Numbered from the stretch's first letter, positions 8,054 to 16,783 are shown. The stretch: DNA of 32,187 nucleotides from Sulfurimonas sp. (GCA_028684815.1 JAQUFE010000022.1:1-32187), one strand, 5' to 3'. The notes: generated from the letters alone by a model not told the origin. Made by a program: numbers and translations.

Positions 8054-8483
8054 AAAATTACTCTCCATTGTTTTTATAGGAGTTGATCCCGTTTTATGGA
8101 TACTAATAGCTATGAGCCTTGTCTCTTTTGGAGTGATAGTTGAGAGACTCTTAGTCTTTGGTTCCATCAAAAAAAGCCTAAATGAGCTAAGTGTGCCAGA
8201 TATAAAACTCATCCTAGAAAAACGACTTGGCATCTTAGCCACCTTTGGAAATAACGCTCCTTTTATAGGGCTTTTTGGAACAGTCTTGGGTGTTATAAAC
8301 GCTTTTGCAGCTCTATCAAACGAGAGTGAGTTTGGAGTAAATGCAGTAATGGGAGGCATCTCTGAAGCTCTAGTTGCAACTGCAGCTGGGCTTTTTGTGG
8401 CGATCCCTAGCGTTATCGCTTATAACTACTTTGTAAGAAAGATAAGGATGACACTACTAAAGAGAGAGGCTGAAGCGTCATGA
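8043..8483 (+). CDS. exbB: ExbB, TonB energy-transducing proton channel subunit
   Basis: A 146-residue inner-membrane protein of the ExbB/TolQ/MotA family that forms the proton-driven motor for TonB. Three membrane segments are visible: about 8-34, and a pair around the conserved NNAPFIGLFGTVLGVINAF and SEALVATAAGLFVAIPSV blocks, the hallmark of the family. It is shorter than the E. coli protein (244 residues), as is common in Campylobacterota. The start chosen is the ATG at 8043, four bases after AAAGGAAA; an upstream in-frame ATG at 7992 would add residues read from the binding-protein gene. Its 3' end overlaps exbD by four bases. A private motor gene set inside the operon fits the heavy use of TonB receptors in this island. 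Confidence 0.93.
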   Translation: MLTEKLLSIVFIGVDPVLWILIAMSLVSFGVIVERLLVFGSIKKSLNELSVPDIKLILEKRLGILATFGNNAPFIGLFGTVLGVINAFAALSNESEFGVNAVMGGISEALVATAAGLFVAIPSVIAYNYFVRKIRMTLLKREAEAS

Positions 8484-8881
8484 GTTGTGAGCATAACGAA
8501 ATATCAGAGATCAACATGACTCCATTTGTGGATATCATCCTTGTTATACTCGTTATTTTTATGGCTACTGCTACTTTTGTGGTACAAGGGAAGATAAATA
8601 TCACACTTCCAACTTCAAGCACAGAGGCCCAAAAAGATAAGCAAAAACCAATCACTATCACTATAGATAAAGATGCCAACATTTACCTAAATGACATTCC
8701 CACAACAAAAGAAGATTTAGGCAAAACTCTTTTAAAAGATGCTAAAGAGGCTTCAAAAAATGGAGTGATTTTAAGAAGTGATGCAAAGGTCTCATTTGAG
8801 CATGTTGTCGATGTTATAGATATCTGTAAAGCAAATGATATTAACAAGTTTTCAATTCAAACAGAGGTAAAGAGCAGATGA
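8480..8881 (+). CDS. exbD: ExbD, TonB energy-transducing subunit
   Basis: A 133-residue ExbD/TolR protein: one N-terminal membrane helix (about 16-36) followed by a periplasmic domain. The helix carries the key proton-handling aspartate in MTPFVDIILVILVIFM (Asp18). The periplasmic part includes KPITITIDKDANIYLND and GVILRSDAKVSFEHVVDVID, typical of the family. It overlaps exbB upstream and tonB downstream by four bases each (ATGA), so the three motor genes are translated as a unit. Length is normal for the family. Confidence 0.93.
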   Translation: MSCEHNEISEINMTPFVDIILVILVIFMATATFVVQGKINITLPTSSTEAQKDKQKPITITIDKDANIYLNDIPTTKEDLGKTLLKDAKEASKNGVILRSDAKVSFEHVVDVIDICKANDINKFSIQTEVKSR

Positions 8882-9639
8882 TAGCGCCATATAAAAGAGT
8901 TATCGCAGCCGTGCTCTCTACAACACTTCTGCACGCATCCATCTTTTACACTCTAAATGAAGTAAAGCAACCTAAAGTTATAAAAAACAAAACTATAGAG
9001 ATTGAACTTATGCAAGAAGTAAAAGAAGAAAAAAAAGAGATTGTAAAAGAGAAAAAGGTAGAAAAACCTAAGCCTATTGAAAAGCCTAAACCTATTGTAA
9101 AACCTAAACCAGTTATAAAGCCAAAACCAGTCATTAAACCAAAGCCTAAACCAATTGTGAAGCCTAAGCCAATCATCAAATCAGAACCAAAACCCAAACC
9201 AATTGTTAAAACCGAACCAAAACCTATAGAAAAAAAAGAAGAGATAGTAGAAGAAGTAACACAAAAAGAAGAACCAAAAAAGATAACAGAGCCCCCTAGC
9301 ACTTCACAAGAGACTACACTAAGTGAGGATGCCGAGGATTCAACTATGAGTGCTGATGAGCTAGAGATATATCTCTATAAAGTAAGAGTCAAAATACAGC
9401 AAAACCTAAGATATCCACCACTCGCAAGAAGATTAAAAATACAAGGAGAGAGCGTAGTAGCATTTAATATTTTAGAAGATGGAAGCGTTGAAGCCTCAAC
9501 TATATCCACACACACATCGAGTGGCAACAGTTCACTTGACAGACAGGCAATAAACACCATAGTCCAAGTATCTCCCTTTCTTGCTCCACCAAAAGGAAAG
9601 ATATCAATAATAGTGCCCGTGGCATTTAATCTAAAATAA
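8878..9639 (+). CDS. tonB: TonB, energy transducer to outer-membrane receptors
   Basis: A 253-residue TonB. The N-terminal anchor helix is short (about 10-28, containing SxxxH-like STTLLHAS). A long periplasmic linker at about 48-120 is made of repeated Lys-Pro dipeptides with Ile/Val spacers, then an acidic stretch. The C-terminal domain (about 175-253) has the signature LRYPPLARRLKIQGESVVAF and ends in a beta strand. The Lys-Pro array is unusually regular and repetitive at DNA level too, so its length may vary between strains. It is the last gene of the exbB-exbD-tonB trio and is probably matched to the four receptors encoded in the island. Confidence 0.93.
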   Translation: MIAPYKRVIAAVLSTTLLHASIFYTLNEVKQPKVIKNKTIEIELMQEVKEEKKEIVKEKKVEKPKPIEKPKPIVKPKPVIKPKPVIKPKPKPIVKPKPIIKSEPKPKPIVKTEPKPIEKKEEIVEEVTQKEEPKKITEPPSTSQETTLSEDAEDSTMSADELEIYLYKVRVKIQQNLRYPPLARRLKIQGESVVAFNILEDGSVEASTISTHTSSGNSSLDRQAINTIVQVSPFLAPPKGKISIIVPVAFNLK

Positions 9640-9650
9640 AGGAAAAAAAG

Positions 9651-10832
9651 ATGAGTGAGTTTTTAAACAAGCAAGATGAGAGCCAAATTATAGAAAAGAT
9701 AGTGAACTTTCATAGGTCATTTGATGAGATGAATGATACTCAGAAAAATGAGTGGCTTGGCGAGATGAAAGAGATAAATATAGAGCATTTCTTCAAAGCA
9801 AATCAGAGAGTTTTTGATGAAGATGGTCCAAGAGAGAGGAGCGTTCCTAGAAGAGATTTCTTTTTGGATGTTATAAAAAACAGAGTAAAGTCAGATCCAC
9901 TTAGCCAGCCAGAAGGCCATCCAGTCACAAACTACTTAAAAGAAAATGTAGTCATTAGAGAGTTGTGCGACAAAGTAAAAGCAGCGTTTGATGCGCAAAA
10001 TCTTAAAAGTCATGATAAGAGTTTAAAGCTTTTGCGTGAACTATCTAAGATTCACACACACTATCTAAGAAAAGAAGACCAACTCTTTCCATACTTAGAA
10101 AAACATGACTTTACTTATCCAAGTACGGGTATGTGGAAGTTTCATGATGAGATAAGAGATAACCTAAAAATAGTTATAAAAGCTGTTGAAGAAAAAAGAG
10201 TAAACGAAGATATATCAGCACTTCTAGGCGATGTTATAAAAGACATCTATGATATGACAACTAGAGAAGAGAAGATGCTACTTCCTACATCTGTAAAACT
10301 ACTCTCTCATGATGAGTGGAAAAAAATGAGCCTAGAAGAGAAAGAGATAGGTTATGTCTTCATTCAAAACCCTCCACTATGGCCAAGAAAAGAGAGTAAA
10401 AAACCAGATATGGCATCATCACTAAGTTCAATATTTCTCAAAGAAGGTTCTCTCTCACAAGAGCAACTAAACCTCTTTTTTAGCCACCTACCTTTTGATG
10501 TAACTTTTGTAGATGAGAATGATAGAGTGGCGTTTTTCAACCAAGGTAGTGAGAGAACTTTTTTAAGAAGTCCAGGGATAATTGGAAGAGAAGTAAAGTT
10601 TTGCCACCCTCCAAAGAGTGTTGATACAGTTTTAGTTATCTTAGAAGCTTTTAAAAATGGAAGTAGAGACAATGCTGAGTTTTGGATAAATTTTGGCGGT
10701 AAATTGATTCATATCAGATACTTTGCTCTTAGAGATGAAGATAAAAACTACAAAGGTGTAATCGAACTTACGCAAGATATTACAGAGATACAAAAGATAG
10801 AGGGTGAGAGACGCCTTTTAGATTGGGCGTAA
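9651..10832 (+). CDS. DUF438/hemerythrin-like protein with C-terminal PAS domain
   Basis: A 393-residue cytoplasmic protein with no membrane segment. Residues 1-85 resemble the DUF438 N-terminal region. Residues about 88-215 resemble a hemerythrin-like four-helix bundle with candidate metal ligands H90 (EGHPVTNYL), H135/H137 (KIHTHYLRKEDQLFPYLEKH), H165 (WKFHDEIRDNLK) and the acidic TREEKMLLP near 204-212. Residues about 275-385 are a PAS-like sensor with VTFVDENDRVAFFNQG and a final ITEIQKIEGERRLLDW. Proteins of this architecture are thought to sense oxygen, NO or redox state through a di-iron centre; no output domain is present. It follows tonB by eleven bases with its own AAGGAAA site, so it is probably the last gene of unit 1. 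A role in Mo uptake is unknown. Confidence 0.82.
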   Translation: MSEFLNKQDESQIIEKIVNFHRSFDEMNDTQKNEWLGEMKEINIEHFFKANQRVFDEDGPRERSVPRRDFFLDVIKNRVKSDPLSQPEGHPVTNYLKENVVIRELCDKVKAAFDAQNLKSHDKSLKLLRELSKIHTHYLRKEDQLFPYLEKHDFTYPSTGMWKFHDEIRDNLKIVIKAVEEKRVNEDISALLGDVIKDIYDMTTREEKMLLPTSVKLLSHDEWKKMSLEEKEIGYVFIQNPPLWPRKESKKPDMASSLSSIFLKEGSLSQEQLNLFFSHLPFDVTFVDENDRVAFFNQGSERTFLRSPGIIGREVKFCHPPKSVDTVLVILEAFKNGSRDNAEFWINFGGKLIHIRYFALRDEDKNYKGVIELTQDITEIQKIEGERRLLDWA

Positions 10833-10845
10833 CTTATTTATATAT

Positions 10846-10869
10846 CGTTATGTGAAAAAAGATATAACA
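10846..10869. promoter_or_regulatory. ModE operator 2, upstream of methyltransferase-globin genes
   Basis: Inverted repeat CGTTATGT-N8-ATATAACA, with six of eight arm positions symmetrical and the same 8-base spacer as sites 1 and 3. It is preceded by TATAT, as at site 3. It lies 20 bases before the start of the next gene and overlaps AT-rich hexamers that could serve as the -10 element, which fits repression by Mo-loaded ModE. Confidence 0.8.
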
Positions 10870-10889
10870 CTAAAAAAGGGGTTAAAAGA

Positions 10890-11540
10890 ATGGTTAAAGT
10901 TAAAAGCGTAGAAAACAAAGAGCACAAAGGCGGATCAAACCCTCAAAGTTTTGACCGCATCGTACGAGAAGTGTTTGCACCCATTTATCCTGTAATTGCA
11001 CAGCAGATAAAAGAAAAAACTGGAGTGGCATCTGGTAGATGCCTTGACGCTGGATGCGGTACTGGAGCACTAGGACGAGCAATGGCAAGTATTACGGATT
11101 TGCATATCACTTTTTTCGACCAATCGCCTGAGATGCTCTTGCTCACTAGAGACTATGCAAAGAGTGAAAATATCTTAGATAAAAGTGATTTTTTAAACGG
11201 CGATATCCATAATATAGATATAAAAGATGAAATTATGGACATAGTCATAAGTCGCGGCTCTTCGCCGTTTTGGGATGATTGGCAGAAGGCTTACAGTGAA
11301 ATACTAAGAATCTTAAAAGTCGGCGGACACGCTTACATAGGCGGAGGATTTGGCACAAAAGAGCTAAGAGATCAAATAACCGCCCACATGAGCAAAGAAA
11401 AGCCAGACTGGAAAGACTCCTTTAAAGAGCGAGTAAAAACAGAGCGAGAAGCCTTGCCACAAATACTAAACTCACTAAACCCAGCACAACACACCATCAT
11501 AGACGATGAGAGCGGTTGGTGGGTTTTTATAACGAAGTAA
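10890..11540 (+). CDS. Class I SAM-dependent methyltransferase (first)
   Basis: A 216-residue soluble enzyme with a Rossmann SAM-binding fold: motif I LDAGCGTG (52-59), an acidic loop FDQSPEML near 75-82, and a post-motif block VVISRGSSPFWDDW with a later EILRILKVGGHAYIGGGFG typical of Methyltransf_11-like proteins. The acceptor is not evident from sequence. It sits directly behind ModE operator 2 and 8 bases before a globin gene, so it appears to be expressed when molybdate is scarce. Possible roles are modification of a metal chelator or of a cofactor; neither is shown. A second, unrelated-looking methyltransferase closes unit 3. Confidence 0.85.
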   Translation: MVKVKSVENKEHKGGSNPQSFDRIVREVFAPIYPVIAQQIKEKTGVASGRCLDAGCGTGALGRAMASITDLHITFFDQSPEMLLLTRDYAKSENILDKSDFLNGDIHNIDIKDEIMDIVISRGSSPFWDDWQKAYSEILRILKVGGHAYIGGGFGTKELRDQITAHMSKEKPDWKDSFKERVKTEREALPQILNSLNPAQHTIIDDESGWWVFITK

Positions 11541-11548
11541 GGAAAAAA

Positions 11549-12136
11549 ATGCAAAATCAAAAAAAAGAGAGTTGCAATACTCAAAAAGTAAACTCATTTA
11601 CACAAATAGATCAGATGCCAAAAGGAAGAATAAAGTCTTTTTTTGCAGGAGATGAAGTTCGCCATGCTGAACCGATGATAGATATCATCTTCCCAAGCGT
11701 AGCATTTCCATCAAACAAAATTTTTAAAACTATAGGAGAGGGCAGGATTAGAGAAATGGTTTGGCATCATCATGAACTGCTCTTAAAAACGAAAGTAGGA
11801 AAGCTTTTTCCTGCAAATAAAGAGGCTTTTAAAATGACGGTAGATGCTACAGCTGACTTTTTTATAGAAGCCTTAGGTGGCGAAAATATTTTTACATCAG
11901 TTCATGGGGAACCAAAACTTAGAGTTCGTCATTTTAAAATCCCAATAGATGAAAATGATCGTGAAATTTGGCTATCCATGTATAAAAAAACACTCAAAGA
12001 GATAGATTTTCCAAAAGAGCACCTAGAAGAATTTTGGAATTGGATAGAACCGCTCTCTATTCGAATGATAAATCGTAGAACAAATATGCAAAATATCAAA
12101 AGACATTATTGGAATGATGTAAGAATTAGTTTCTAA
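11549..12136 (+). CDS. Truncated hemoglobin-like globin
   Basis: A 195-residue protein whose central part (about 65-175) matches the truncated hemoglobin pattern: IREMVWHHHELLLKT, then KLRVRHFKIPIDENDREIWL, in which H128 would be the proximal heme ligand. The first 60 residues and the last 20 are extensions not seen in compact trHbs. I use the ATG at 11549, preceded by AAGGA; the longer frame begins within the methyltransferase gene. Truncated globins handle oxygen, NO or sulfide. Here the gene is paired with a methyltransferase under a ModE-type operator. A link to NO made during nitrate respiration, or to protection of an oxygen-sensitive step in metal uptake, is inference. Confidence 0.78.
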   Translation: MQNQKKESCNTQKVNSFTQIDQMPKGRIKSFFAGDEVRHAEPMIDIIFPSVAFPSNKIFKTIGEGRIREMVWHHHELLLKTKVGKLFPANKEAFKMTVDATADFFIEALGGENIFTSVHGEPKLRVRHFKIPIDENDREIWLSMYKKTLKEIDFPKEHLEEFWNWIEPLSIRMINRRTNMQNIKRHYWNDVRISF

Positions 12137-12149
12137 AATATTTATATAT

Positions 12150-12173
12150 CGTTATATCTATTTTGATATAACA
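12150..12173. promoter_or_regulatory. ModE operator 3, upstream of receptor operon
   Basis: The best of three palindromes: CGTTATAT-N8-ATATAACA, with seven of eight arm positions symmetrical. It ends 14 bases before the ATG of the receptor 2 gene, so it must overlap the promoter or the transcription start. That arrangement is expected for a repressor site. Confidence 0.85.
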
Positions 12174-12187
12174 TTAAAAGGATAAAA

Positions 12188-14374
12188 ATGAAGAGAAAAA
12201 TAGTATTAAGCATGTCTTTGATTGTGTTTTTAAACACATCAGCACTAGCAAAAGATGAACTTATTTCTATAGATAAAGTAAGTATTGACAGCCAAGTTCA
12301 GAAGGATGAGTCTGGTATCGGTTCTACAAAAAGGGTCTCTGCTAAGGAGATTAAGATATTTAGTAGTGCTGAACTGCTAAATCCGTACAAAGCTGTATCT
12401 TTAGAACCAGGAGTGGATATTAGAACAAATGACCCTTTTGGAATGGATGTAACGCACAAAATAAGAGGAAAATCAGATAGAAATATTGGTGAAACTCTTG
12501 AAGGGCTTCCACTAAAAGGTATAGGTCCTGGTGGCGGACTTGCAACACTTATGGATATTGAAAATATTTCAAGCGTTAGTGTAGAAAAAGGTGCTATCAA
12601 AGCTGATAGTGGTTTTGGATATGGAAGTGACAATGGTATGGTTGATATGAAAATAAAAAAACCTTCTAAAGACTTAGCGGTAGAGTTAAAACAGTCTTTG
12701 GGAAGTTATAATTTTTCTAAAACATATATGAGAGTAGATAGTGGAGAGATGGCAGATATTGCAAAGGTATTTGTTTCTGCTTCTTTAACAGAAGCAGACA
12801 AATTCAAAGGTTCTGGAAAATCTCCCAAAAGGAAAAACTTTGCTATAGGTGTAGCTAGTACTTCAGATCAACTTATAGAGTGGGAAGTGTATGGTATCTA
12901 TAATGATGAACAGAAGCATAATTATAGAGGGCTTACTTATGCACAAAGTAAAGATTTATCAAAGTACAAAAACCTTGACTATAACAAAGTAAAAAACGGG
13001 ACTAATGATGATGGAAATTACTATGATAACAACAAGCAAGATTTTCAAACTTATACAATTCTGGCAAAACTAAAAGCACCACTCTCAAGTGACTCATCTC
13101 TTAGTTTTAGACCTTATTTTCTCAATGATAAAGGTTACAGTTATACTGGTAATGGTTCAAATGGTACTGTAATAGATTGGTTAGTTGATCATAATACTTT
13201 TGGTGGTGTTCTAGAGTATGAAAAAAATCTAGATAGCTCAAAAATAAAACTAGGATATTGGTACCAAGAAGATGAACCTCCAGGACCTCCAACAAGTAGA
13301 AAGATTCGTGATGCAAATCTAGATTTCAAAAAATGGGAAAGAGTTGTAAAGGTTAAGAAAAATCACACATTTAGCGCACCATTTTTAACTTATGAACATA
13401 TATTTGACAAAACCATAGTAGAAGCAGGTCTTAAGTACCTTTGGCTCTCTTCTCCAAATCTTGTAAGTTATAACACTACTGGCATCACTGATGGGAGCTA
13501 TGACTCAGCCCTTTCTCAAGCATCAGCAGTTGACTTTACATTGCCATCAAACACTTACGAAGTATTTTTACCAAATATTGGTCTAACACACTATCTTAAT
13601 GATGATTCTTATATCAAAGTAAGTTATGGGCGTAACTATAACACTCCAGCTTACTCTTTTGGCGGAAGTATGATAAATATTTTTCATACTAAGATTGCAA
13701 AAAATGAAGCCAAACTTCAAGAGATGTGGGCAGATTTAAAACCAGAAGAGTCTGATAATTTTGATATAGGCTATAGCTTTAGTGGAGAAAAATCTGCATT
13801 TGAGACTACACTTTTTTATTCAAAAGTAAAAAATGTAGGTGGTAATTTTTATGATCCTGTATATAATCTAGAAATTTTTCAAAACTCCGCTGAAGCTGAG
13901 TCTTATGGTTTGGAAGTAGCTGGAGAGTATAAGATACTTCATAATCTTTTACTAAAGGCTAGTGCAACTTACAACAAATATGCTTTTACAACAGATATAC
14001 AATCTGCATCAAATAGTTATATAGCTACTAAAGGAAATCAACTTCCAGATGTTCCTCTTTTTTATGGGAATATCTCTGCAGAGTACAATATAAACGGATA
14101 TAAAATTGCACCAATCGTCCGCTATCTGGGAAAACGCTATGTTGATGTAACACACAACTACAATATAGATGCTAATTATCTAGTAGATCTAAGCATTAGC
14201 AAAGATTTTACTATAGATAAACACAAACTAGAGTTTTCTCTCTCATGCACAAACTTACTTGATGAAGAGTATATCTCTACAATTAATGCATCTGATATAA
14301 ATATCAATCCAAATACTACCTATATAGTGGGTGCACCAAGAACATTTTTCGCATCTTTGGGTTATAAGTACTAA
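12188..14374 (+). CDS. TonB-dependent outer-membrane receptor 2
   Basis: A 728-residue receptor with signal peptide (about 1-21), plug with KIRGKSDRNIGETLEGLPL, and a barrel ending in RTFFASLGYKY. It is paralogous to receptor 1: both have RVDSG after the plug, YYD/YDYNKQDF in a mid-barrel loop, LGYWY...PPGPP (about 354-368 here), and the late motif NQLPD.P. The gene starts 14 bases after ModE operator 3 with AGGAT before the ATG, so it is the first gene of unit 3. Its stop is two bases from the next binding-protein gene, making a receptor/binding-protein pair. Ligand specificity is unknown; the most economical reading is another Mo/W species. Confidence 0.9.
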   Translation: MKRKIVLSMSLIVFLNTSALAKDELISIDKVSIDSQVQKDESGIGSTKRVSAKEIKIFSSAELLNPYKAVSLEPGVDIRTNDPFGMDVTHKIRGKSDRNIGETLEGLPLKGIGPGGGLATLMDIENISSVSVEKGAIKADSGFGYGSDNGMVDMKIKKPSKDLAVELKQSLGSYNFSKTYMRVDSGEMADIAKVFVSASLTEADKFKGSGKSPKRKNFAIGVASTSDQLIEWEVYGIYNDEQKHNYRGLTYAQSKDLSKYKNLDYNKVKNGTNDDGNYYDNNKQDFQTYTILAKLKAPLSSDSSLSFRPYFLNDKGYSYTGNGSNGTVIDWLVDHNTFGGVLEYEKNLDSSKIKLGYWYQEDEPPGPPTSRKIRDANLDFKKWERVVKVKKNHTFSAPFLTYEHIFDKTIVEAGLKYLWLSSPNLVSYNTTGITDGSYDSALSQASAVDFTLPSNTYEVFLPNIGLTHYLNDDSYIKVSYGRNYNTPAYSFGGSMINIFHTKIAKNEAKLQEMWADLKPEESDNFDIGYSFSGEKSAFETTLFYSKVKNVGGNFYDPVYNLEIFQNSAEAESYGLEVAGEYKILHNLLLKASATYNKYAFTTDIQSASNSYIATKGNQLPDVPLFYGNISAEYNINGYKIAPIVRYLGKRYVDVTHNYNIDANYLVDLSISKDFTIDKHKLEFSLSCTNLLDEEYISTINASDININPNTTYIVGAPRTFFASLGYKY

Positions 14375-14376
14375 TC

Positions 14377-15384
14377 ATGAGAATCTTATGTAGTCTTTTT
14401 CTGCTGTTTTTTATAGGATATGCAGATGTTATAAAAAGTAAAGACAGACTGGGCAGAGAGATTGAGAGGCCTCCTGTTATGGAGCGTATAGCCATCACAT
14501 GCTATGGCGGAGCTGTTCATGAAATAGTCCTTTTTTTAGGTGAAGAAAAAATAGTTGCACATCCAGGAGCACAAAGATTTGTATTTTTTGAAAAACTTTA
14601 TCCAAAACTTACAAAAGTACAGAGTATAGGAACATTCAATGATGTCAATTTAGAAACACTCTTAAAAGTAAAGCCTGATATCGTTTTTGCAGGCATAACT
14701 GCACAAGCAACCAATAAACGCATAGAAGCTCTGGGTGTTCCTGTGTTTACTCTCGGTACTGGCGTACACACATTAGAGACTTTGCTAAATGAATTTACTC
14801 AAGTTGGAATCCTAGTCGGTAAAGAAGAAAAAGCAAAACGCCTTGTTGGTTACTGGGATGAAACGATTGAAACTCTAAAAAAAACATTTCCAAAGAGTGA
14901 AAAAAGACTTAAAGTCCTCTATGCAAATGGTTCAGGAAAAATCTCAAGTGAGATTAAAGGGCGATGGGGAGACTCGTTTATAAAAAGTGCAGGTGGAGTT
15001 AATGTAGTAGAGGATTTTCCTCTAGAAGGCGATATTTCAGAAGAAATGCTATTAAAGCTAAACCCTGATATTTTGATACTTTCTAAAAATATGAGCCAAC
15101 AAGTAACACCTGAACTTATCAAAACCAACCCTATGTATAAAAACCTAAAAGCAGTTAAAAACGATCAAGTTTATGTTGCTCCCATTGGTGGATTTTGGTG
15201 GGACAGACCATCTCCAGAAGCCATTTTAGGAATCATTTGGCTAAACAAAATTCTATATCCGAAACAAACAAAAGATATAGATCTTTTTACTCAAACACAA
15301 ATATTCTTTAAAGAGTTTTATAACTATGAACTTAAAAAAGAAGAATATGAAACTTTTTTCTCATCTACAAAGGAGTTAAGATGA
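14377..15384 (+). CDS. Periplasmic binding protein, FecB/MolA-type (copy 3)
   Basis: A 335-residue periplasmic binding protein. Signal peptide at about 1-16, then VIKSKDRLGREIERPP at the mature start. The two-lobe fold shows as LLKVKPDIVFAGI and MLLKLNPDILILSKN. It lacks the cysteine pair and the AEGVDG block of copies 1 and 2, and in place of RPPSFMR it carries GGFWWDRPSPEAILGIIWL, so the binding cleft differs. It pairs with receptor 2 (two-base gap) and overlaps the flavin monooxygenase gene by four bases. No permease accompanies it, so it likely delivers to the permease at 4452. Substrate inferred from context only. Confidence 0.86.
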   Translation: MRILCSLFLLFFIGYADVIKSKDRLGREIERPPVMERIAITCYGGAVHEIVLFLGEEKIVAHPGAQRFVFFEKLYPKLTKVQSIGTFNDVNLETLLKVKPDIVFAGITAQATNKRIEALGVPVFTLGTGVHTLETLLNEFTQVGILVGKEEKAKRLVGYWDETIETLKKTFPKSEKRLKVLYANGSGKISSEIKGRWGDSFIKSAGGVNVVEDFPLEGDISEEMLLKLNPDILILSKNMSQQVTPELIKTNPMYKNLKAVKNDQVYVAPIGGFWWDRPSPEAILGIIWLNKILYPKQTKDIDLFTQTQIFFKEFYNYELKKEEYETFFSSTKELR

Positions 15385-16349
15385 AACTAGGAATATTTCT
15401 ACTTACAGAAAATTACAACAACAACACACAAAAGGCCATTTTAGATGATATTGAGTTTGGTGTTTTGGCTGAGGAGTTAGGTTTTGATGAAGTTTGGTTT
15501 GCTGAGCATCACTTTAACCCTTTTAGCGTTATACCAAACCCATCTTTGATGATGGCATCTTTAGCTGCGAGGACTAAAAACATCCGCATAGGAGCTGCTG
15601 CTTTTTTAGCTCCTTTTTATAACTCAACAAGACTGGCGGAGGAGATTTCTACCCTTGATAATCTCTCAAATGGTCGTATAAATGCTGGCTTTGCTAAGGG
15701 TGGATTTACTCTTGATTTGGAGTATTTTGACAAAGATGCGGATACTTTAAGAGATGAACTTTATCAAAATATAGAGACAATAGAGCAAAAACTCTATGAA
15801 GATGCAAGGTTTGAACCAAAGCCTGTGCAAGAGAAAATCCCGACCTTTATAGCAACTTTTTCAACCAAAGAGACCATAGCGTTTGCCGCAAAAAACTCTT
15901 ATGGTTTGATGTTTTCTCAAGGAGCAAGTTTGAGTGAGTGTGTAGAGGCTCAAGAGTATTACAAAGAAATAGCTGGGTTTTACCCCGAATCTGTTCTTAT
16001 GAGAGTTTTCTCAGTAGCAGCGACTAAAGAAGAGGCTTACAGCGTTGCAGTTGTAGCGACTGACCACTTTGTAAAGTGCATGAGAGCAGTCATATCAAAG
16101 CAAGATCAACCAAACTTTAACAAAGAAAATTATGAAGAACTACTAGCTCAAAGATATGAGTTTTTTGATGCTAGTAGCTTTATCAAAGCAGCAATAACAG
16201 GAGGTGTAGATGAGTGTGTAAACCAGATAAGAGAGATAAAGTCAAAGATAAAGAACTTACATCTAGTTCTAAAGGTTGCATCATCTGAGATGGATGAGAG
16301 CAAAGAGATGCTAAGAGTTTTTAGCCAACAGATAAAACCAAAAATATAA
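15381..16349 (+). CDS. Luciferase-like (LLM class) flavin-dependent monooxygenase
   Basis: A 322-residue TIM-barrel enzyme of the bacterial luciferase family that uses reduced flavin and oxygen, or in some members F420. It begins directly with the core strand MKLGIFLLTE and has the landmarks FAEHHF (40-45), TKNIRIGAAAF (65-75) and LDNLSNGRINAGFAKGG (92-108). No signal peptide, so it acts in the cytoplasm. It is translationally coupled (ATGA) to a binding-protein gene and followed by a molbindin, an unusual setting for this family. One idea is oxidative breakdown of an imported organic metal chelate to free molybdate; this is inference, and the true substrate cannot be read from sequence. Confidence 0.88.
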   Translation: MKLGIFLLTENYNNNTQKAILDDIEFGVLAEELGFDEVWFAEHHFNPFSVIPNPSLMMASLAARTKNIRIGAAAFLAPFYNSTRLAEEISTLDNLSNGRINAGFAKGGFTLDLEYFDKDADTLRDELYQNIETIEQKLYEDARFEPKPVQEKIPTFIATFSTKETIAFAAKNSYGLMFSQGASLSECVEAQEYYKEIAGFYPESVLMRVFSVAATKEEAYSVAVVATDHFVKCMRAVISKQDQPNFNKENYEELLAQRYEFFDASSFIKAAITGGVDECVNQIREIKSKIKNLHLVLKVASSEMDESKEMLRVFSQQIKPKI

Positions 16350-16360
16350 GGAAAAACAAA

Positions 16361-16774
16361 ATGAGAACTAGTGCAAGAAATGAATTAAGTGGAAAAATTA
16401 CAGAGATTAAAAGTGGCGGTGTTATGAGTGAAGTAGTTATAAAAGTGAGTGATGAAATATCTGTTTGTGCAACTATTACAAATGATGCAAAAGAGTCACT
16501 GTCTTTAAATGTTGGAGGAGAAATCTCTGCCATCATCAAGTCATCTTTAGTGATTTTAAGTAAAGAAAAAGTTTCTGCTTCTGCGAGAAACAACATAAAA
16601 ACAGTAGTAGTTGATGTGACAAAAGGTGCAGTAAACAGTACAGTTAAGCTAAAAATAGCAGACAAAAATCTATGTGCAATTGTAACAAACAATGCTATAG
16701 AAGATCTGCAAATCAAGAAAAACGATAGCGTTTATGCGATTTTTAAAGCATCAAGTGTAATTTTAGTAGCATAG
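16361..16774 (+). CDS. mop: Molbindin: two Mop/TOBE domains
   Basis: A 137-residue cytoplasmic protein made only of two TOBE/Mop domains (about 2-68 and 70-137). Each opens with a SARNEL/SARNNI motif, the oxyanion-site signature also present in ModE here. Proteins of this kind store or buffer molybdate and tungstate as oligomers. It has AAGGAAAA eleven bases before the ATG and sits between the monooxygenase and receptor 3. It could hold Mo released after import. Binding to Mo/W is well established for the family, so this gene strongly supports a Mo/W role for unit 3. Confidence 0.93.
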   Translation: MRTSARNELSGKITEIKSGGVMSEVVIKVSDEISVCATITNDAKESLSLNVGGEISAIIKSSLVILSKEKVSASARNNIKTVVVDVTKGAVNSTVKLKIADKNLCAIVTNNAIEDLQIKKNDSVYAIFKASSVILVA

Positions 16775-16783
16775 GAGAAAGGC

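Noticed and set aside
8946..9302. Glycine/phenylalanine-rich open frame on the minus strand
   Set aside because: It is the antisense reading of the Lys-Pro repeat region of tonB; the repetitive codons keep the opposite strand open.
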